Positions 25,842 to 34,314 of a stretch of DNA of 64,000 nucleotides are shown here, one piece after another; the first letter of the stretch is position 1; each line of letters begins with the position of its first letter. The position numbers and the translations under genes were made by a program. Under the pieces are notes generated by a model. That model was not told the DNA's origin and searched no databases. It worked only from the letters and a program-made list of their open reading frames with translations. The stretch is taken from positions 1 through 64,000 of the forward strand of contig CADBCV010000016.1 in the NCBI GenBank assembly GCA_902793285.1. The letters run 5' to 3'. The DNA comes from Oscillospiraceae bacterium (lineage in GTDB: Bacteria > Bacillota > Clostridia > Oscillospirales > Oscillospiraceae).

Positions 25842-25870
25842 TTGCATTTGCCCCGGCCCTGTGCTATAAT
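25842..25870 (+). promoter_or_regulatory. Promoter of the sugar-type permease operon
   Basis: TTGCAT (25842-25847), 17 bases, TATAAT (25865-25870). One of the best sigma-A-type sites in the window. The 190 bases before it hold only degenerate GGGTCGAT/ATCGGCC palindromes. Confidence 0.75.
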
Positions 25871-25915
25871 TCCTTGAATGCATTATGTTAATCTACTCCG
25901 TTGAAAGGCGAGGAC

Positions 25916-26803
25916 ATGGACAAGAGCAGAGAAATCCGAAAAAAGCGGCGGGCCGACTTTCTGCGCAGCCTCTGCTTCCTGCTGCCGAGTCTTTTGGGCG
26001 TGGGCCTGTTTTTCATCCTGCCCTTCGGCGTCGTGGTGTACTACTCGATGATCGACGGGGTGGCCTCCAGAAACTTTGTGTTCCTGGATAATTTCAAACG
26101 CCTGTTTGAAAATTCCGCCTTCCGCATGGCGTCTTTGAATACGCTCAAGTTTTCGGCCATGGCGGTGCCGCTCGCGGTGGTGCTGGCCCTCGTGCTGGCC
26201 CTGATGCTCGAGTGCCGCATCCCGATGAAAAGCCAGTTTCGCACTTTTTTCCTGAGCCCCATGATGGTGCCGGTGGCCTCGGTGGTGCTCATCTGGCAGG
26301 TGCTCTTTAACTATAACGGCACCGTCAATGAGTTTTTGATGCTCTTCGGGGCCCAGCGTATCGACTGGCTTCAGTCCGAGTACAGCATGATCGTGGTGCT
26401 CCTCCTCTTCCTGTGGAAAAATCTCGGCTACAACATGATCCTCTTCATGGCGGGCCTTGCCAATATCCCGAAGGAGCTTTTGGAGGTCTGCGATGTGGAG
26501 GGGGCCACGGCCTGGTACAAGTTTCTGAACATCAAGCTCCGCTACCTCTCGCCGACGGTGCTGTTCGTCACGATCCTCTCGCTCATTAACTCCTTCAAGG
26601 TCTTCCGGGAGGTGTACCTGCTCACCGGGGACTACCCGTATGAGAGCCTCTATATGCTCCAGCATTTTATGAACAACACCTTCCGCTCGCTCGACTATCA
26701 GAAGCTCTCGGCGGCGGCAGTGGTGATGGCGCTCGTGATGGTGGTGCTCATCGCGCTCCTCTTCCGGATCGAGGATGCCTTCGGAAAGGATGTGGAGGGA
26801 TGA
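25916..26803 (+). CDS. ABC transporter permease, MalF/UgpA type
   Basis: A 295-residue membrane permease with six helices and the cytoplasmic coupling loop EVCDVEGATAWYKFLNIKLR (the EAA motif) near residues 190-210. Such proteins form a heterodimer with a MalG-type partner to import oligosaccharides or similar solutes. ATG 25916 has AAAGG seven bases upstream, whereas TTG 25901 has no site. It overlaps the next permease by four bases. No solute-binding protein or ATPase gene is nearby, which is unusual. Confidence 0.88.
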   Translation: MDKSREIRKKRRADFLRSLCFLLPSLLGVGLFFILPFGVVVYYSMIDGVASRNFVFLDNFKRLFENSAFRMASLNTLKFSAMAVPLAVVLALVLALMLECRIPMKSQFRTFFLSPMMVPVASVVLIWQVLFNYNGTVNEFLMLFGAQRIDWLQSEYSMIVVLLLFLWKNLGYNMILFMAGLANIPKELLEVCDVEGATAWYKFLNIKLRYLSPTVLFVTILSLINSFKVFREVYLLTGDYPYESLYMLQHFMNNTFRSLDYQKLSAAAVVMALVMVVLIALLFRIEDAFGKDVEG

Positions 26804-27696
26804 GAAAACACCCGCGCACCGGACGGAAGAGACACCTCTTCGGCAGAACGGCGATGTTCCTCCTCTGCCTTGTCTTCTCGCTGGTGTTCCTCCTGCCGAC
26901 GGTGCTGACCATCACAAACTCCTTCATGTCCGAGGCGGAGATCAAATCCAACTACGGCATGGTCTTCTCCACCACCTCGGGCGGCTTCGTGTCCAAAACC
27001 GTCAATCTCAAGTTCATCCCCGACAAGGTGACGCTCTCGCAGTACATCACGGGGCTCATCAAGTCTCCGGAGTATTTATTGAAGCTCTGGAACAGCATCC
27101 TGCTCGTGGTGCCGATCGTCATTTTGCAGGTGGGCATCGCCTCCGTCGCGGCCTACAGCTTCACCCGCTGGCGCGGCAGGATCCGAAACGGCATCTTTTT
27201 CTTCTACGTGATCCTGATGCTCATGCCCTACCAGGTGACCCTCGTGCCGAACTACCTCATCAGCGAGTGGCTTGGCATCCTCAATAAGCCCTGGGCCATC
27301 ATCCTGCCGGGCATCTTCGCTCCCTTCTCCGTGTTCCTGCTCACAAAGTTCATGCGCCGCATCCCCTTTTCGCTCATCGAAGCTGCGAAGGTGGACGGGG
27401 CGGGGGAGTGGGAGATCTTCACAAGGGTCTGTCTACCTCAGTGCCGCTCGGCCCTGTATTCGATCGCGATCCTCGTCTTCATCGACTACTGGAATATGGT
27501 CGAGCAGCCGCTCATCCTCCTCCAGGATGCCGACGCCCAGCCCCTCAGCGTCTTCCTCTCCCAGGTCAACACCGGGGAGATCGGCCTCGCCTTCGCCATG
27601 GCGACGGTGTACATGATCCCCTCGCTCCTCCTCTTCCTCCACGGCGAGGAATACCTTGTCGAGGGCATCGCAAACTCGGGAAGCGTCAAGGGATAA
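26800..27696 (+). CDS. ABC transporter permease, MalG/UgpE type
   Basis: A 298-residue partner permease with six helices and the EAA loop EAAKVDGAGEWEIFTRVCLP near residues 190-210. The external loop between helices 1 and 2 is long (about residues 45-105). It pairs with the preceding MalF-type protein. After it comes a repeat element and then a membrane fusion protein gene, so this may not be a simple sugar importer. The substrate is unknown. Confidence 0.88.
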   Translation: MRKHPRTGRKRHLFGRTAMFLLCLVFSLVFLLPTVLTITNSFMSEAEIKSNYGMVFSTTSGGFVSKTVNLKFIPDKVTLSQYITGLIKSPEYLLKLWNSILLVVPIVILQVGIASVAAYSFTRWRGRIRNGIFFFYVILMLMPYQVTLVPNYLISEWLGILNKPWAIILPGIFAPFSVFLLTKFMRRIPFSLIEAAKVDGAGEWEIFTRVCLPQCRSALYSIAILVFIDYWNMVEQPLILLQDADAQPLSVFLSQVNTGEIGLAFAMATVYMIPSLLLFLHGEEYLVEGIANSGSVKG

Positions 27697-27745
27697 GAGT
27701 GGAGTGTGGAGTTATGGTGTCCGCTGCGCGGACGGATTGAAATTG

Positions 27746-27860
27746 CCTCCCTCTCTGAGGGAGGTGGCATTCGGCGTCCCCCGCAAGCCGAATGACGGAA
27801 GGAGTACTCCCTCAGTCATCGCCGTGAACGGCGCTGACAGCTCCCTCAGGGAGGAAGCCT
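27746..27860. repeat. Palindromic CTCCCTC repeat element
   Basis: A copy with CCTCCCTCTCTGAGGGAGG, an ATTCGGC/GCCGAAT hairpin and a closing CTCCCTCAGGGAGGAAGCC. It sits between the MalG-type gene and the membrane fusion protein gene. Confidence 0.85.
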
Positions 27861-27960
27861 GTTAAATCGCGGCGAAGCCGCTCCTTCACTCCAAACTCTA
27901 AACTCTAAACTCTAAACCATCGTCTCCGCACGCAAGTTTTCACTTTCACAGAGGTGAACT

Positions 27961-29631
27961 ATGGAAACCACTGTCAAAAAACGGGAATGGGTCAAGGACG
28001 CCGCCATCATCTTTCTGGCGGTGCTGCTCGTGCTCACGTTCTTCTCCAACACCATCATGAACCGCAGCCTGCCCGAGGTGGCGACCGCGGCAGTGACCAG
28101 CGGCTCCATCATCGCGAAGGTCCGCGGCACCGGCACCGTCACGGCCACCGGCAAGCAGCAGGTCAAGGCCAAGGACACCCGCACCATCCGCTCCGTGATG
28201 GTCAAGGTCGGGCAGGAGGTCAATGCGGGGGACATTCTCTTTGTCCTCGGCGAGGGGGACGAGACCGCCCTTGAGCAGGCGAAGACCACCCTGCGCACCC
28301 TCCAGTACGATTACCAGCGCATGGCCCTGAACGTCCCCACCTACGACGGCAGCAGCTATGACCGCGCCGTGGACAGCGCCTATGAGAAGATGATCCAGGC
28401 CGAGCAGGCGCGCGACAGCGCCTATGAGCTCTACCTGCGCGCCGTGGAGAACGACAGCTCCACCGGGGAGCTGGAGGCTGTGAACGCTGAGATCTACGAG
28501 GTCGAAAACCGGCTCAACGAGCTGGAGACCGCCCTCTCCGACGCCGAGTACAACCGCAGCGTCAGACTCCAGGCGGCGCTCGACAACGTGGCCTATGCCC
28601 AGGAGCTTTTTGACGAGGCCTATCTCAACTCCCAGCAGTACGCCGGGGTCGAGGAGGGGGACATCTTCCCCGATATGGACGTGCAGCAGCGCTGGGAGGA
28701 GCTGCAGCAAGCCGAGGCGCAGCTTGCCGCCATCGAGAATGACGAGTATATCAACTCCCTCAATAACCAGTACAGCATGTATTCCGAGCGCTATGAGTCC
28801 CTTGTGCGCCACCGGGACGGCATCACAAACGAGAAGGCCATTCCCTACAAGGAGGCCCTGGATGACGCCGAGGCCGAGTGCTACGCGGCCCAGCTCGATT
28901 ATAACGAGGCCATCTCCCGGCGCGACTATGCCTATCAGAACTTTGAACAGACCGTCGCGGTCTCGAGCGTGAACCTCCAGGAGCAGGCAGAGAACATACG
29001 CATCCAGCAGGAGAAGATCAAATCTCTCGCCGGGGAGGATGAGAACGTCGTCACGGCGAATGTCTCCGGCACGATCGACACCATCGACTGCACCGCGGGC
29101 AGCACCGTCGTGAAGGACGCCCTGCTCTGCACCATTGAGGTGCCGGATCTCGGGCATACGCTCTCCTTCTCCGTCACGAACGACCAGGCCCAGCGCCTTC
29201 GCATCGGCGACAGCGCCACCGTATCCAACTACTACTGGGGCAACAGCGTCACGGCGACCCTCACAACCATCCGCACGGACCCCAAGAACCCCCAGACCAA
29301 CAAGCTCCTCACCTTCGATCTCACCGGCGACGTGACAAGCGGCGCGGAGATGACCATCTCCGTCGGACAGAAGAGTGCAAACTACGACCTCATCGTCCCG
29401 AACTCCGCCATCAAGACGGACACCAACGGCAGCTTTGTCCTCGCGGTCACGGTGAAAAGCTCCCCCCTCGGCAACCGCTACACCGCAAAGCGCGTGAGCG
29501 TCGAGGTCCTCGCCAATGACGACAACAACTCCGCCGTCGTCGCGGACCTCTCCACCGGGGACTATGTTATCACCACGAGCTCCGCCCCCGTTGTGAGCGG
29601 CGATCTCGTGCGCATGGCGGACAAGACATGA
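27961..29631 (+). CDS. HlyD/MacA-type membrane fusion protein
   Basis: A 556-residue adaptor with one N-terminal membrane helix (about 13-32). A half lipoyl domain (VKVGQEVNAGDILFVL) leads into long alpha-helical hairpin segments (about 95-345, rich in Glu, Ala and Gln). The second lipoyl half (SGTIDTIDCTAGSTV) and beta-barrel domains follow. The family links inner-membrane transporters to the cell surface; in Gram-positive bacteria such proteins support MacB-like exporters or peptide export. The next gene overlaps it and encodes a MacB-like protein, but no ABC ATPase is present. Confidence 0.85.
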   Translation: METTVKKREWVKDAAIIFLAVLLVLTFFSNTIMNRSLPEVATAAVTSGSIIAKVRGTGTVTATGKQQVKAKDTRTIRSVMVKVGQEVNAGDILFVLGEGDETALEQAKTTLRTLQYDYQRMALNVPTYDGSSYDRAVDSAYEKMIQAEQARDSAYELYLRAVENDSSTGELEAVNAEIYEVENRLNELETALSDAEYNRSVRLQAALDNVAYAQELFDEAYLNSQQYAGVEEGDIFPDMDVQQRWEELQQAEAQLAAIENDEYINSLNNQYSMYSERYESLVRHRDGITNEKAIPYKEALDDAEAECYAAQLDYNEAISRRDYAYQNFEQTVAVSSVNLQEQAENIRIQQEKIKSLAGEDENVVTANVSGTIDTIDCTAGSTVVKDALLCTIEVPDLGHTLSFSVTNDQAQRLRIGDSATVSNYYWGNSVTATLTTIRTDPKNPQTNKLLTFDLTGDVTSGAEMTISVGQKSANYDLIVPNSAIKTDTNGSFVLAVTVKSSPLGNRYTAKRVSVEVLANDDNNSAVVADLSTGDYVITTSSAPVVSGDLVRMADKT

Positions 29632-30704
29632 AGAGACTGCTTCAAAAGCACGGGCTTGCGGCCCTTGCGTTGGCGCTGGCTCTCTGCGGCGCATTTTGCC
29701 TCTGGCGGCTCTGGGCGGTATCGAACCTCCTGCCGAGCCAGCAGGCGGCCGAGCGCTGGAAGGGGAGCAGCGCACGGGATTTTGCCCAGGTCTCCTTCTT
29801 CCTCCCGGCGGAGCAGAAGCTCACCCGCGATCAGATCTACGCCTTCCGAAACGACATGCAGCAGAAGCTCAAGGCGGCATCCTTCGACACCGCGGCGGAA
29901 ACCGGTCTCTATAACGACGCCTGGTGTACCGTCACGAGCGGCAAGGTGAGCGCGGGCCGCCGGAGCGGGGACGTGCAGATCATCGCCGTCGGGGGGCGCT
30001 TTTTTGACTTTCACCCCCTGCGCCTTCTCTCCGGCAGCTACCTTGCGCCAAACGACGTGATGGACGACCGGGTCCTCCTTGACCGGGAGACGGCCTGGCT
30101 CCTCTTTGGGGCGGAGGATCTCGCGGGCATGAGCTTTTCGCTGAACGGGGCCCAGTGCGTCGTGGCAGGCGTCTATGAGCATGAGCGCGACAGCTTTTCA
30201 AAAACGGCCGCCGCCGGCAGTATGTGCGTCTACATGAGCTATGACAGCTACGCGAGACTCTTCCCCGAGAAGGCCGGCATCGACTGCTACGAGCTTGTGA
30301 TGGCGGAGCCGGTGCGGGGCTTTGTCCGCAGCAGCGCGGAGGAGAAGTTCCCCGTAAAAAAAGCAAGTCTTGTGGACAACAGCTATCGCTTTGAGATCGG
30401 CCGCCTTTGGAAGCTCTTCCGCTCGCGGGCCGAGCGCTCCATGCACCGCGAGAGCGCCGCCTTTCCCTACTGGGAGAACGCCGCCCGCGCGGCGGAGGAC
30501 CGGGCCTCCCATTGGCTCCTCGCGGGGATCGTGCTCTTGACGATCCCTGCGGCGCTGCTTCTGTGGATGCTTGTGCGCGCCGCTGCGGGCGGGCGCAGAA
30601 GACTCGAGACAGACCTGCTCCCGAAGGCAAAGCGCGGGAGCCGGGAGTTTTTCCGCGAGATCAGCCGCCGCCGCTGGGAGCGCCGCCACCCCGGGGAATT
30701 TTGA
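29628..30704 (+). CDS. MacB-like periplasmic-core protein with two membrane helices
   Basis: A 358-residue protein with an N-terminal helix (about 10-30), an external domain and a second helix near residues 295-318, ending in a basic cytoplasmic tail. The external part contains GGRFFDFHPLRLLSGSYL and VLLDRETAWLLFG, which resemble the MacB_PCD domain of MacB/FtsX-type permeases. Those have four helices; here only two are visible, so it may be a reduced permease or accessory subunit. It overlaps the fusion protein gene (ATGA). Its transport partner is uncertain. Confidence 0.65.
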   Translation: MKRLLQKHGLAALALALALCGAFCLWRLWAVSNLLPSQQAAERWKGSSARDFAQVSFFLPAEQKLTRDQIYAFRNDMQQKLKAASFDTAAETGLYNDAWCTVTSGKVSAGRRSGDVQIIAVGGRFFDFHPLRLLSGSYLAPNDVMDDRVLLDRETAWLLFGAEDLAGMSFSLNGAQCVVAGVYEHERDSFSKTAAAGSMCVYMSYDSYARLFPEKAGIDCYELVMAEPVRGFVRSSAEEKFPVKKASLVDNSYRFEIGRLWKLFRSRAERSMHRESAAFPYWENAARAAEDRASHWLLAGIVLLTIPAALLLWMLVRAAAGGRRRLETDLLPKAKRGSREFFREISRRRWERRHPGEF

Positions 30705-30730
30705 TTATTCCCAGCCCGTCGGCATATACT
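30701..30730 (+). promoter_or_regulatory. Putative promoter of the lysozyme gene
   Basis: TTGATT (30701-30706), 18 bases, TATACT (30725-30730). It overlaps the end of the upstream gene. Confidence 0.5.
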
Positions 30731-30753
30731 AAGAGAGACTAACTGAGAAAGAG

Positions 30754-31671
30754 ATGAACGCCTTGAGCCGTGGAAGAAGCCTGTTTTACCTGATCGTCAC
30801 GGGCCTTGCGCTGCTGATAACGCTGGTGCTGATGATCGCGCTCTTCTTCAAAATGCCGGAGAAGGCGCCGAAGGACCCCCATGAGGGGCAGGTCTACCTC
30901 TACGACGGCAAGGACTGGATCTGGATGACGCCGCTGGAGGGCGTGCCGGTCAACAGCCTGACGGCGGAAAAGTTCTCCGCCAAGGGGACGGTGCGCTATC
31001 TCGGCGCGGAATATGACGTGCTGCGCGGCATTGACGTGTCCGAGCATCAGAAGGAGATCGACTGGGCGGCGGCTTCCGCCGCACTGGACTTTGCCTGCAT
31101 CCGTGTCGGCCGCCGGGGTTATACGGAGGGCGGGATCTTTGAGGACCCGTGGTTTGAAAAGAACATGCGCGGGGCGGCGCAGAACGGGCTCAAAACCAGC
31201 GTGTATTTCTTCTCCCAGGCTGTGAACGTGGCCGAGGCGATCGAGGAGGCAAACTTCGTCCTCAGCCGCATCGCCTCTTACAACGTGACGGGGCCTGTCG
31301 TCTATGACTGGGAAAAGGTTTCGGACGGAGAGGCGCGCACCGCGGAAATCAGCATGGATACCAGGACCGACTGCGCCGTCGCCTTCTGCGAGACGGTTCG
31401 GCGCGCGGGCTACACCCCCTGCGTGTACTTCAACCGGGACATCGGCTATTACGGCTATGACCTCACGCGCCTCACAGACTACATGTTCTGGTTCACCCTG
31501 CCGGAGAGCCGCTTCCCCAATTTCTACTATGCCTGCTCCATCTGGCAGTACAGCTTCACGGAGGAGATCCCCGGCGTCACGGGCAGCGCCGACATGAACC
31601 TCTGGTTCATTCCGCGTCCGACCAGCATCGCCCCGGAGAATTCTTTGGAAACGGGCGCAGGAAAGACTTGA
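30754..31671 (+). CDS. Membrane-anchored GH25 lysozyme
   Basis: A 305-residue glycoside hydrolase family 25 muramidase that cleaves the beta-1,4 bond after N-acetylmuramic acid. An N-terminal helix (about 11-31) anchors it outside the cell. The GH25 barrel starts at RGIDVSEHQKEIDW, with the catalytic acid region VVYDWEKVSDGE and the late strand IWQYSF. No cell-wall-binding repeats are seen. It probably serves cell-wall remodelling. The stop codon overlaps the tRNA-Leu promoter. Confidence 0.93.
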   Translation: MNALSRGRSLFYLIVTGLALLITLVLMIALFFKMPEKAPKDPHEGQVYLYDGKDWIWMTPLEGVPVNSLTAEKFSAKGTVRYLGAEYDVLRGIDVSEHQKEIDWAAASAALDFACIRVGRRGYTEGGIFEDPWFEKNMRGAAQNGLKTSVYFFSQAVNVAEAIEEANFVLSRIASYNVTGPVVYDWEKVSDGEARTAEISMDTRTDCAVAFCETVRRAGYTPCVYFNRDIGYYGYDLTRLTDYMFWFTLPESRFPNFYYACSIWQYSFTEEIPGVTGSADMNLWFIPRPTSIAPENSLETGAGKT

Positions 31672-31696
31672 AATTTTTCCGAATCCGATATATACT
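31668..31696 (+). promoter_or_regulatory. Promoter of tRNA-Leu
   Basis: TTGAAA (31668-31673), 17 bases, TATACT (31691-31696), 11 bases before the tRNA. Confidence 0.75.
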
Positions 31697-31707
31697 CTTA
31701 AAAACAT

Positions 31708-31793
31708 GCCGGTGTGATGGAATGGTAGACGTAGCGGATTCAAAATCCGCCGATGGCGACATCGTGTGGGTTCGAGTCCCACCACCGGCACCA
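31708..31793 (+). tRNA. tRNA-Leu (CAA anticodon)
   Basis: The acceptor stem GCCGGTG pairs with CACCGGC and CCA is encoded. The anticodon arm is GCGGA-TTCAAAA-TCCGC, so the anticodon is CAA and reads UUG. A long variable arm and GGTTCGAGTCC complete a class II tRNA. Confidence 0.97.
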
Positions 31794-31798
31794 TACAG

Positions 31799-31860
31799 AA
31801 AGGGACTGTGAAGTCCGGGCGAGTTTTACCTCAGCTCTTCTTCACAGCCCCTTATTTTCT
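31799..31860. terminator. Terminator after tRNA-Leu
   Basis: AAGGGACTGTGAAG (from 31800) pairs with CTTCACAGCCCCTT (31840-31853) with one mismatch, then ATTTTCTT. It may serve both strands. Confidence 0.6.
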
Positions 31861-31903
31861 TATATAACGTAATACATCTTCTTATATAACGTAATACATC
31901 TTC
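31860..31903. repeat. Tandem duplication of a 22-bp unit
   Basis: Two exact copies of a unit containing TATATAACGTAATACATC at 31860-31881 and 31882-31903. The unit codes the last residues of an acetyltransferase remnant on the minus strand. Confidence 0.9.
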
Positions 31904-32004
31904 TCGCCGTGCGTCGGCTCGTCCTCAATACGAAACCGTATCCTGCCTCAAGCGCAACAAACCCGTTTCTTTTGTACAAGCGACAGCCTTCGGCGGCGCA
32001 GAAT
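31882..32004 (-). pseudogene. Remnant of a GNAT acetyltransferase C-terminus
   Basis: On the minus strand, frame one reads CRLYKRNGFVALEAGYGF and then must shift by one base to read RIEDEPTHGEKMYYVI and a stop. This matches the end of many GNAT N-acetyltransferases (LYxxNGF followed by EDEPTHG). One base, probably a T in the TTT run, has been lost, and the N-terminal two thirds are absent. It abuts the 3' end of glnS, so it is a decayed fragment. Confidence 0.6.
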
Positions 32005-32007
32005 CTT

Positions 32008-33693
32008 TTATTTCCGGAAGCTGTCCTTGAGGGCGACGGCGCGGTTGAAGACCAGGTGGCCGGGGGCGGCGTCGCGGTTATCCAGGCAGAAGTAGCCCTG
32101 GCGCATGAACTGGAAGCTCTCGGCGTTCTTGCCGTGCTCCGGCATTGGAATTTCGGCAAGGCAGGCTTCAACCTTGCAGTCGGTCAGCACGCTCAGACTT
32201 TCAGGATTGAGATAGTCCAGGAAGTTCTTGTCGGGGCCGTCCGGCTCGGGATCGGCGAAGAGATAGTCGTAGATGCGCACCTCGGCGTCGGCGGCGGTTT
32301 CCGCATCGACCCAGTGGATGGTGGCGCCCTTGACCTTGCGCCCGTCGGCGGGGTCACCGCCGCGGCTCATGGGATCATATTCGCACAAAATCTCGGTGAC
32401 GTTGCCCGCGGCATCGCGGACGCAGCCCGTGCAGGTGACAAGATAGGCGCCCTTGAGACGGACCTCGTTGCCCGGATAGAGGCGCTTGTACTTCGGCGCG
32501 GGGACCTCCATAAAGTCGTCCCGCTCGACCCAGAGGTGGCGGGAGAAGCTGATCTCGCGGTTCCCGTCCTCGGGGCGGAGGGGATTGTTCTCCACGGTGA
32601 GAAGCTCGGACTTCCCCTCGGGGTAGTTCGTGACGGTGAGCTTCACGGGCCGCAGCACCGCCATGACGCGGCGGGCGTTGGCGTTCAGATCGTCCCGCAG
32701 GCAGCTTTCAAGCAGGGCCCAGTCGACGGTGGAGTCCACCTTCGACACGCCGATCCTGTCGCAGAAGCTGCGGATGGAGGCGGAGGTGTAGCCGCGGCGC
32801 CGCAGCCCGCAGAGCGTCGGCATACGCGGATCGTCCCAACCGGAGACATAGCCCTCCTCCACGAGCTTTCTGAGCTTGCGCTTGGACATGACCGTATAGT
32901 TGATTCCGAGACGGGCAAACTCGATCTGCCGGGGCTTGTGGTAGGGGATGGAGGCGTTCGTGACCACCCAGTCATAGAGCGGCCTGTGCGCCTCATACTC
33001 GAGCGAGCAGAGGGAGTGGGTGATGCCCTCCAGAGCATCCTGAATCGGGTGGGCAAAGTCGTACATCGGGAAGATGCACCATTTGGTACCCTGGCGGTGG
33101 TGCTCAATGTAGCGGATGCGGTAGAGCACGGGGTCGCGCATGTTGAAGTTGCCGCTTGCAAGGTCGATCTTCGCGCGCAGGGTGTACTTGCCCTCGGGAA
33201 ATTCGCCGTTTTTCATCCGTTCAAAGAGATCCAGGCTCTCCTCGATGGGCCGGTCACGCCAGGGACTCACGGCGGGGTGGGTGGTGTCGCCGCGGTATTC
33301 CTTAAACTGCTCGGGCGTCAGCTCGCACACATAGGCGAGACCCTTCTTGATAAACTCCACGGCATATTCATAGGTTTTTTCAAAGTAATCCGAGCCATAA
33401 TAAAAGCGGTCGCCCCAGTCAAAGCCCAGCCAGTGGATATCCTCCTGGATGGCCTCGACAAACTCGGTGTCCTCCTTGGCGGGGTTCGTGTCGTCCATGC
33501 GCAGGTTGCAGATGCCGCCGAAGTGCTCCGCCGTGCCGAAGTCGATGGTCAGGGCCTTGCAGTGGCCGATGTGGAGGTAGCCGTTGGGCTCGGGCGGAAA
33601 GCGGGTGTGGACCTGCATCCCGGCGAACTGACCGCCCTCGGCGATGTCCTCCTGTATAAAAGCGTCGATAAAGTTTCTGGCGTTCTCTTCCAT
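32008..33693 (-). CDS. glnS: Glutaminyl-tRNA synthetase
   Basis: A 561-residue class I synthetase that charges tRNA-Gln directly. It has the HIGH motif as PNGYLHIGHCKA (near 36-47) and the KMSKS-like loop as VMSKRKLRK. The C-terminal beta-barrel anticodon domain (VEVPAPKYKRLYPG region) follows. The length equals a normal GlnRS, without the YqeY domain fused in some Clostridia. Many Firmicutes use Gat-dependent amidation instead, so a GlnRS is worth noting. The gene diverges from trxA. Confidence 0.95.
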   Translation of the reverse strand: MEENARNFIDAFIQEDIAEGGQFAGMQVHTRFPPEPNGYLHIGHCKALTIDFGTAEHFGGICNLRMDDTNPAKEDTEFVEAIQEDIHWLGFDWGDRFYYGSDYFEKTYEYAVEFIKKGLAYVCELTPEQFKEYRGDTTHPAVSPWRDRPIEESLDLFERMKNGEFPEGKYTLRAKIDLASGNFNMRDPVLYRIRYIEHHRQGTKWCIFPMYDFAHPIQDALEGITHSLCSLEYEAHRPLYDWVVTNASIPYHKPRQIEFARLGINYTVMSKRKLRKLVEEGYVSGWDDPRMPTLCGLRRRGYTSASIRSFCDRIGVSKVDSTVDWALLESCLRDDLNANARRVMAVLRPVKLTVTNYPEGKSELLTVENNPLRPEDGNREISFSRHLWVERDDFMEVPAPKYKRLYPGNEVRLKGAYLVTCTGCVRDAAGNVTEILCEYDPMSRGGDPADGRKVKGATIHWVDAETAADAEVRIYDYLFADPEPDGPDKNFLDYLNPESLSVLTDCKVEACLAEIPMPEHGKNAESFQFMRQGYFCLDNRDAAPGHLVFNRAVALKDSFRK

Positions 33694-33745
33694 TTTTCTC
33701 TCCGATCTGCCGCCGGCAGGGGCGGCGCTTTGTCATAACTCCTGT

Positions 33746-33774
33746 ATTATATACGATTGCTCTTGTCATTTCAA
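33746..33774 (-). promoter_or_regulatory. Promoter of glnS
   Basis: Minus strand TTGAAA (33774-33769), 17 bases, TATAAT (33751-33746). It overlaps the divergent trxA promoter. Confidence 0.75.
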
Positions 33775-33791
33775 TAAAAATATGGTAGATT
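33763..33791 (+). promoter_or_regulatory. Putative promoter of trxA
   Basis: TTGTCA (33763-33768), 17 bases, TAGATT (33786-33791). It shares bases with the glnS promoter, so the two genes may compete for polymerase. Confidence 0.5.
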
Positions 33792-33835
33792 GATCCCACA
33801 CAGCAGTAAGAATACAGACAAAAGGAGAATGTACA

Positions 33836-34141
33836 ATGGCCATTACCCATCTCAATTCCGACAATTTTGACGCCGTGACGAGCGAGGGACTCGCCCTTGT
33901 GGACTTCTGGGCGACCTGGTGCGGCCCCTGCCGTATGCAGGCCCCCGTGCTCGAGCAGCTCGACGCCGAGTGCGGCGAGACCGTCAAGGTCTGCAAGGTC
34001 GATGTGGATGCAGAGCCCGCCCTGGCCCGGCGCTTTCGCGTGATGAGCATCCCCATGCTGATCGCCCTCAAGGACGGCCAGGTCAAGGAGACCCGCGTCG
34101 GCTTCCAGGATCTCGAAGCACTCAAGGACATGCTCAAGTAA
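33836..34141 (+). CDS. trxA: Thioredoxin
   Basis: A 101-residue disulfide reductase with the active site WATWCGPCRMQAP (Cys-Gly-Pro-Cys) and the cis-proline in MSIPMLIALK. It keeps cytoplasmic proteins reduced using electrons from thioredoxin reductase, which is not in the window. AAGGAGA lies eight bases before the ATG. A terminator follows at once, so it is a single-gene unit. Confidence 0.96.
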   Translation: MAITHLNSDNFDAVTSEGLALVDFWATWCGPCRMQAPVLEQLDAECGETVKVCKVDVDAEPALARRFRVMSIPMLIALKDGQVKETRVGFQDLEALKDMLK

Positions 34142-34147
34142 ATCCGG

Positions 34148-34172
34148 AAAACCGGGAGTGATCCCGGTTTTC
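34148..34172 (+). terminator. Terminator of trxA
   Basis: AAAACCGGGA and TCCCGGTTTT form a perfect ten-pair stem with a GTGA loop. Confidence 0.75.
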
Positions 34173-34256
34173 TGTCATTCTGAGGAGCCTGCGACGAAGA
34201 ATCCCGTGCCGGTTGCAGCAAACCAGGAGATCCTTCGCTTGCGCTCAGGATGACAA
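34172..34256. repeat. TGTCATTCTGAG-type inverted repeat
   Basis: It begins TGTCATTCTGAGGAGCC and GACGAAGAATCC, and ends GGAGATCCTTCGC and GCTCAGGATGACA, an imperfect long inverted repeat. A second copy is at 55135-55211. This repeat type is widespread in bacterial genomes. Confidence 0.8.
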
Positions 34257-34280
34257 GCAATAGATGACATTCTTTTTTTG

Positions 34281-34309
34281 TTGACAAAAAGCGGGGCCTG
34301 TTGTAAAAT
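34281..34309 (+). promoter_or_regulatory. Promoter of the valS T-box leader
   Basis: TTGACA (34281-34286), 17 bases, TAAAAT (34304-34309), just upstream of the T-box RNA. Confidence 0.8.
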
Positions 34310-34314
34310 TCCGC

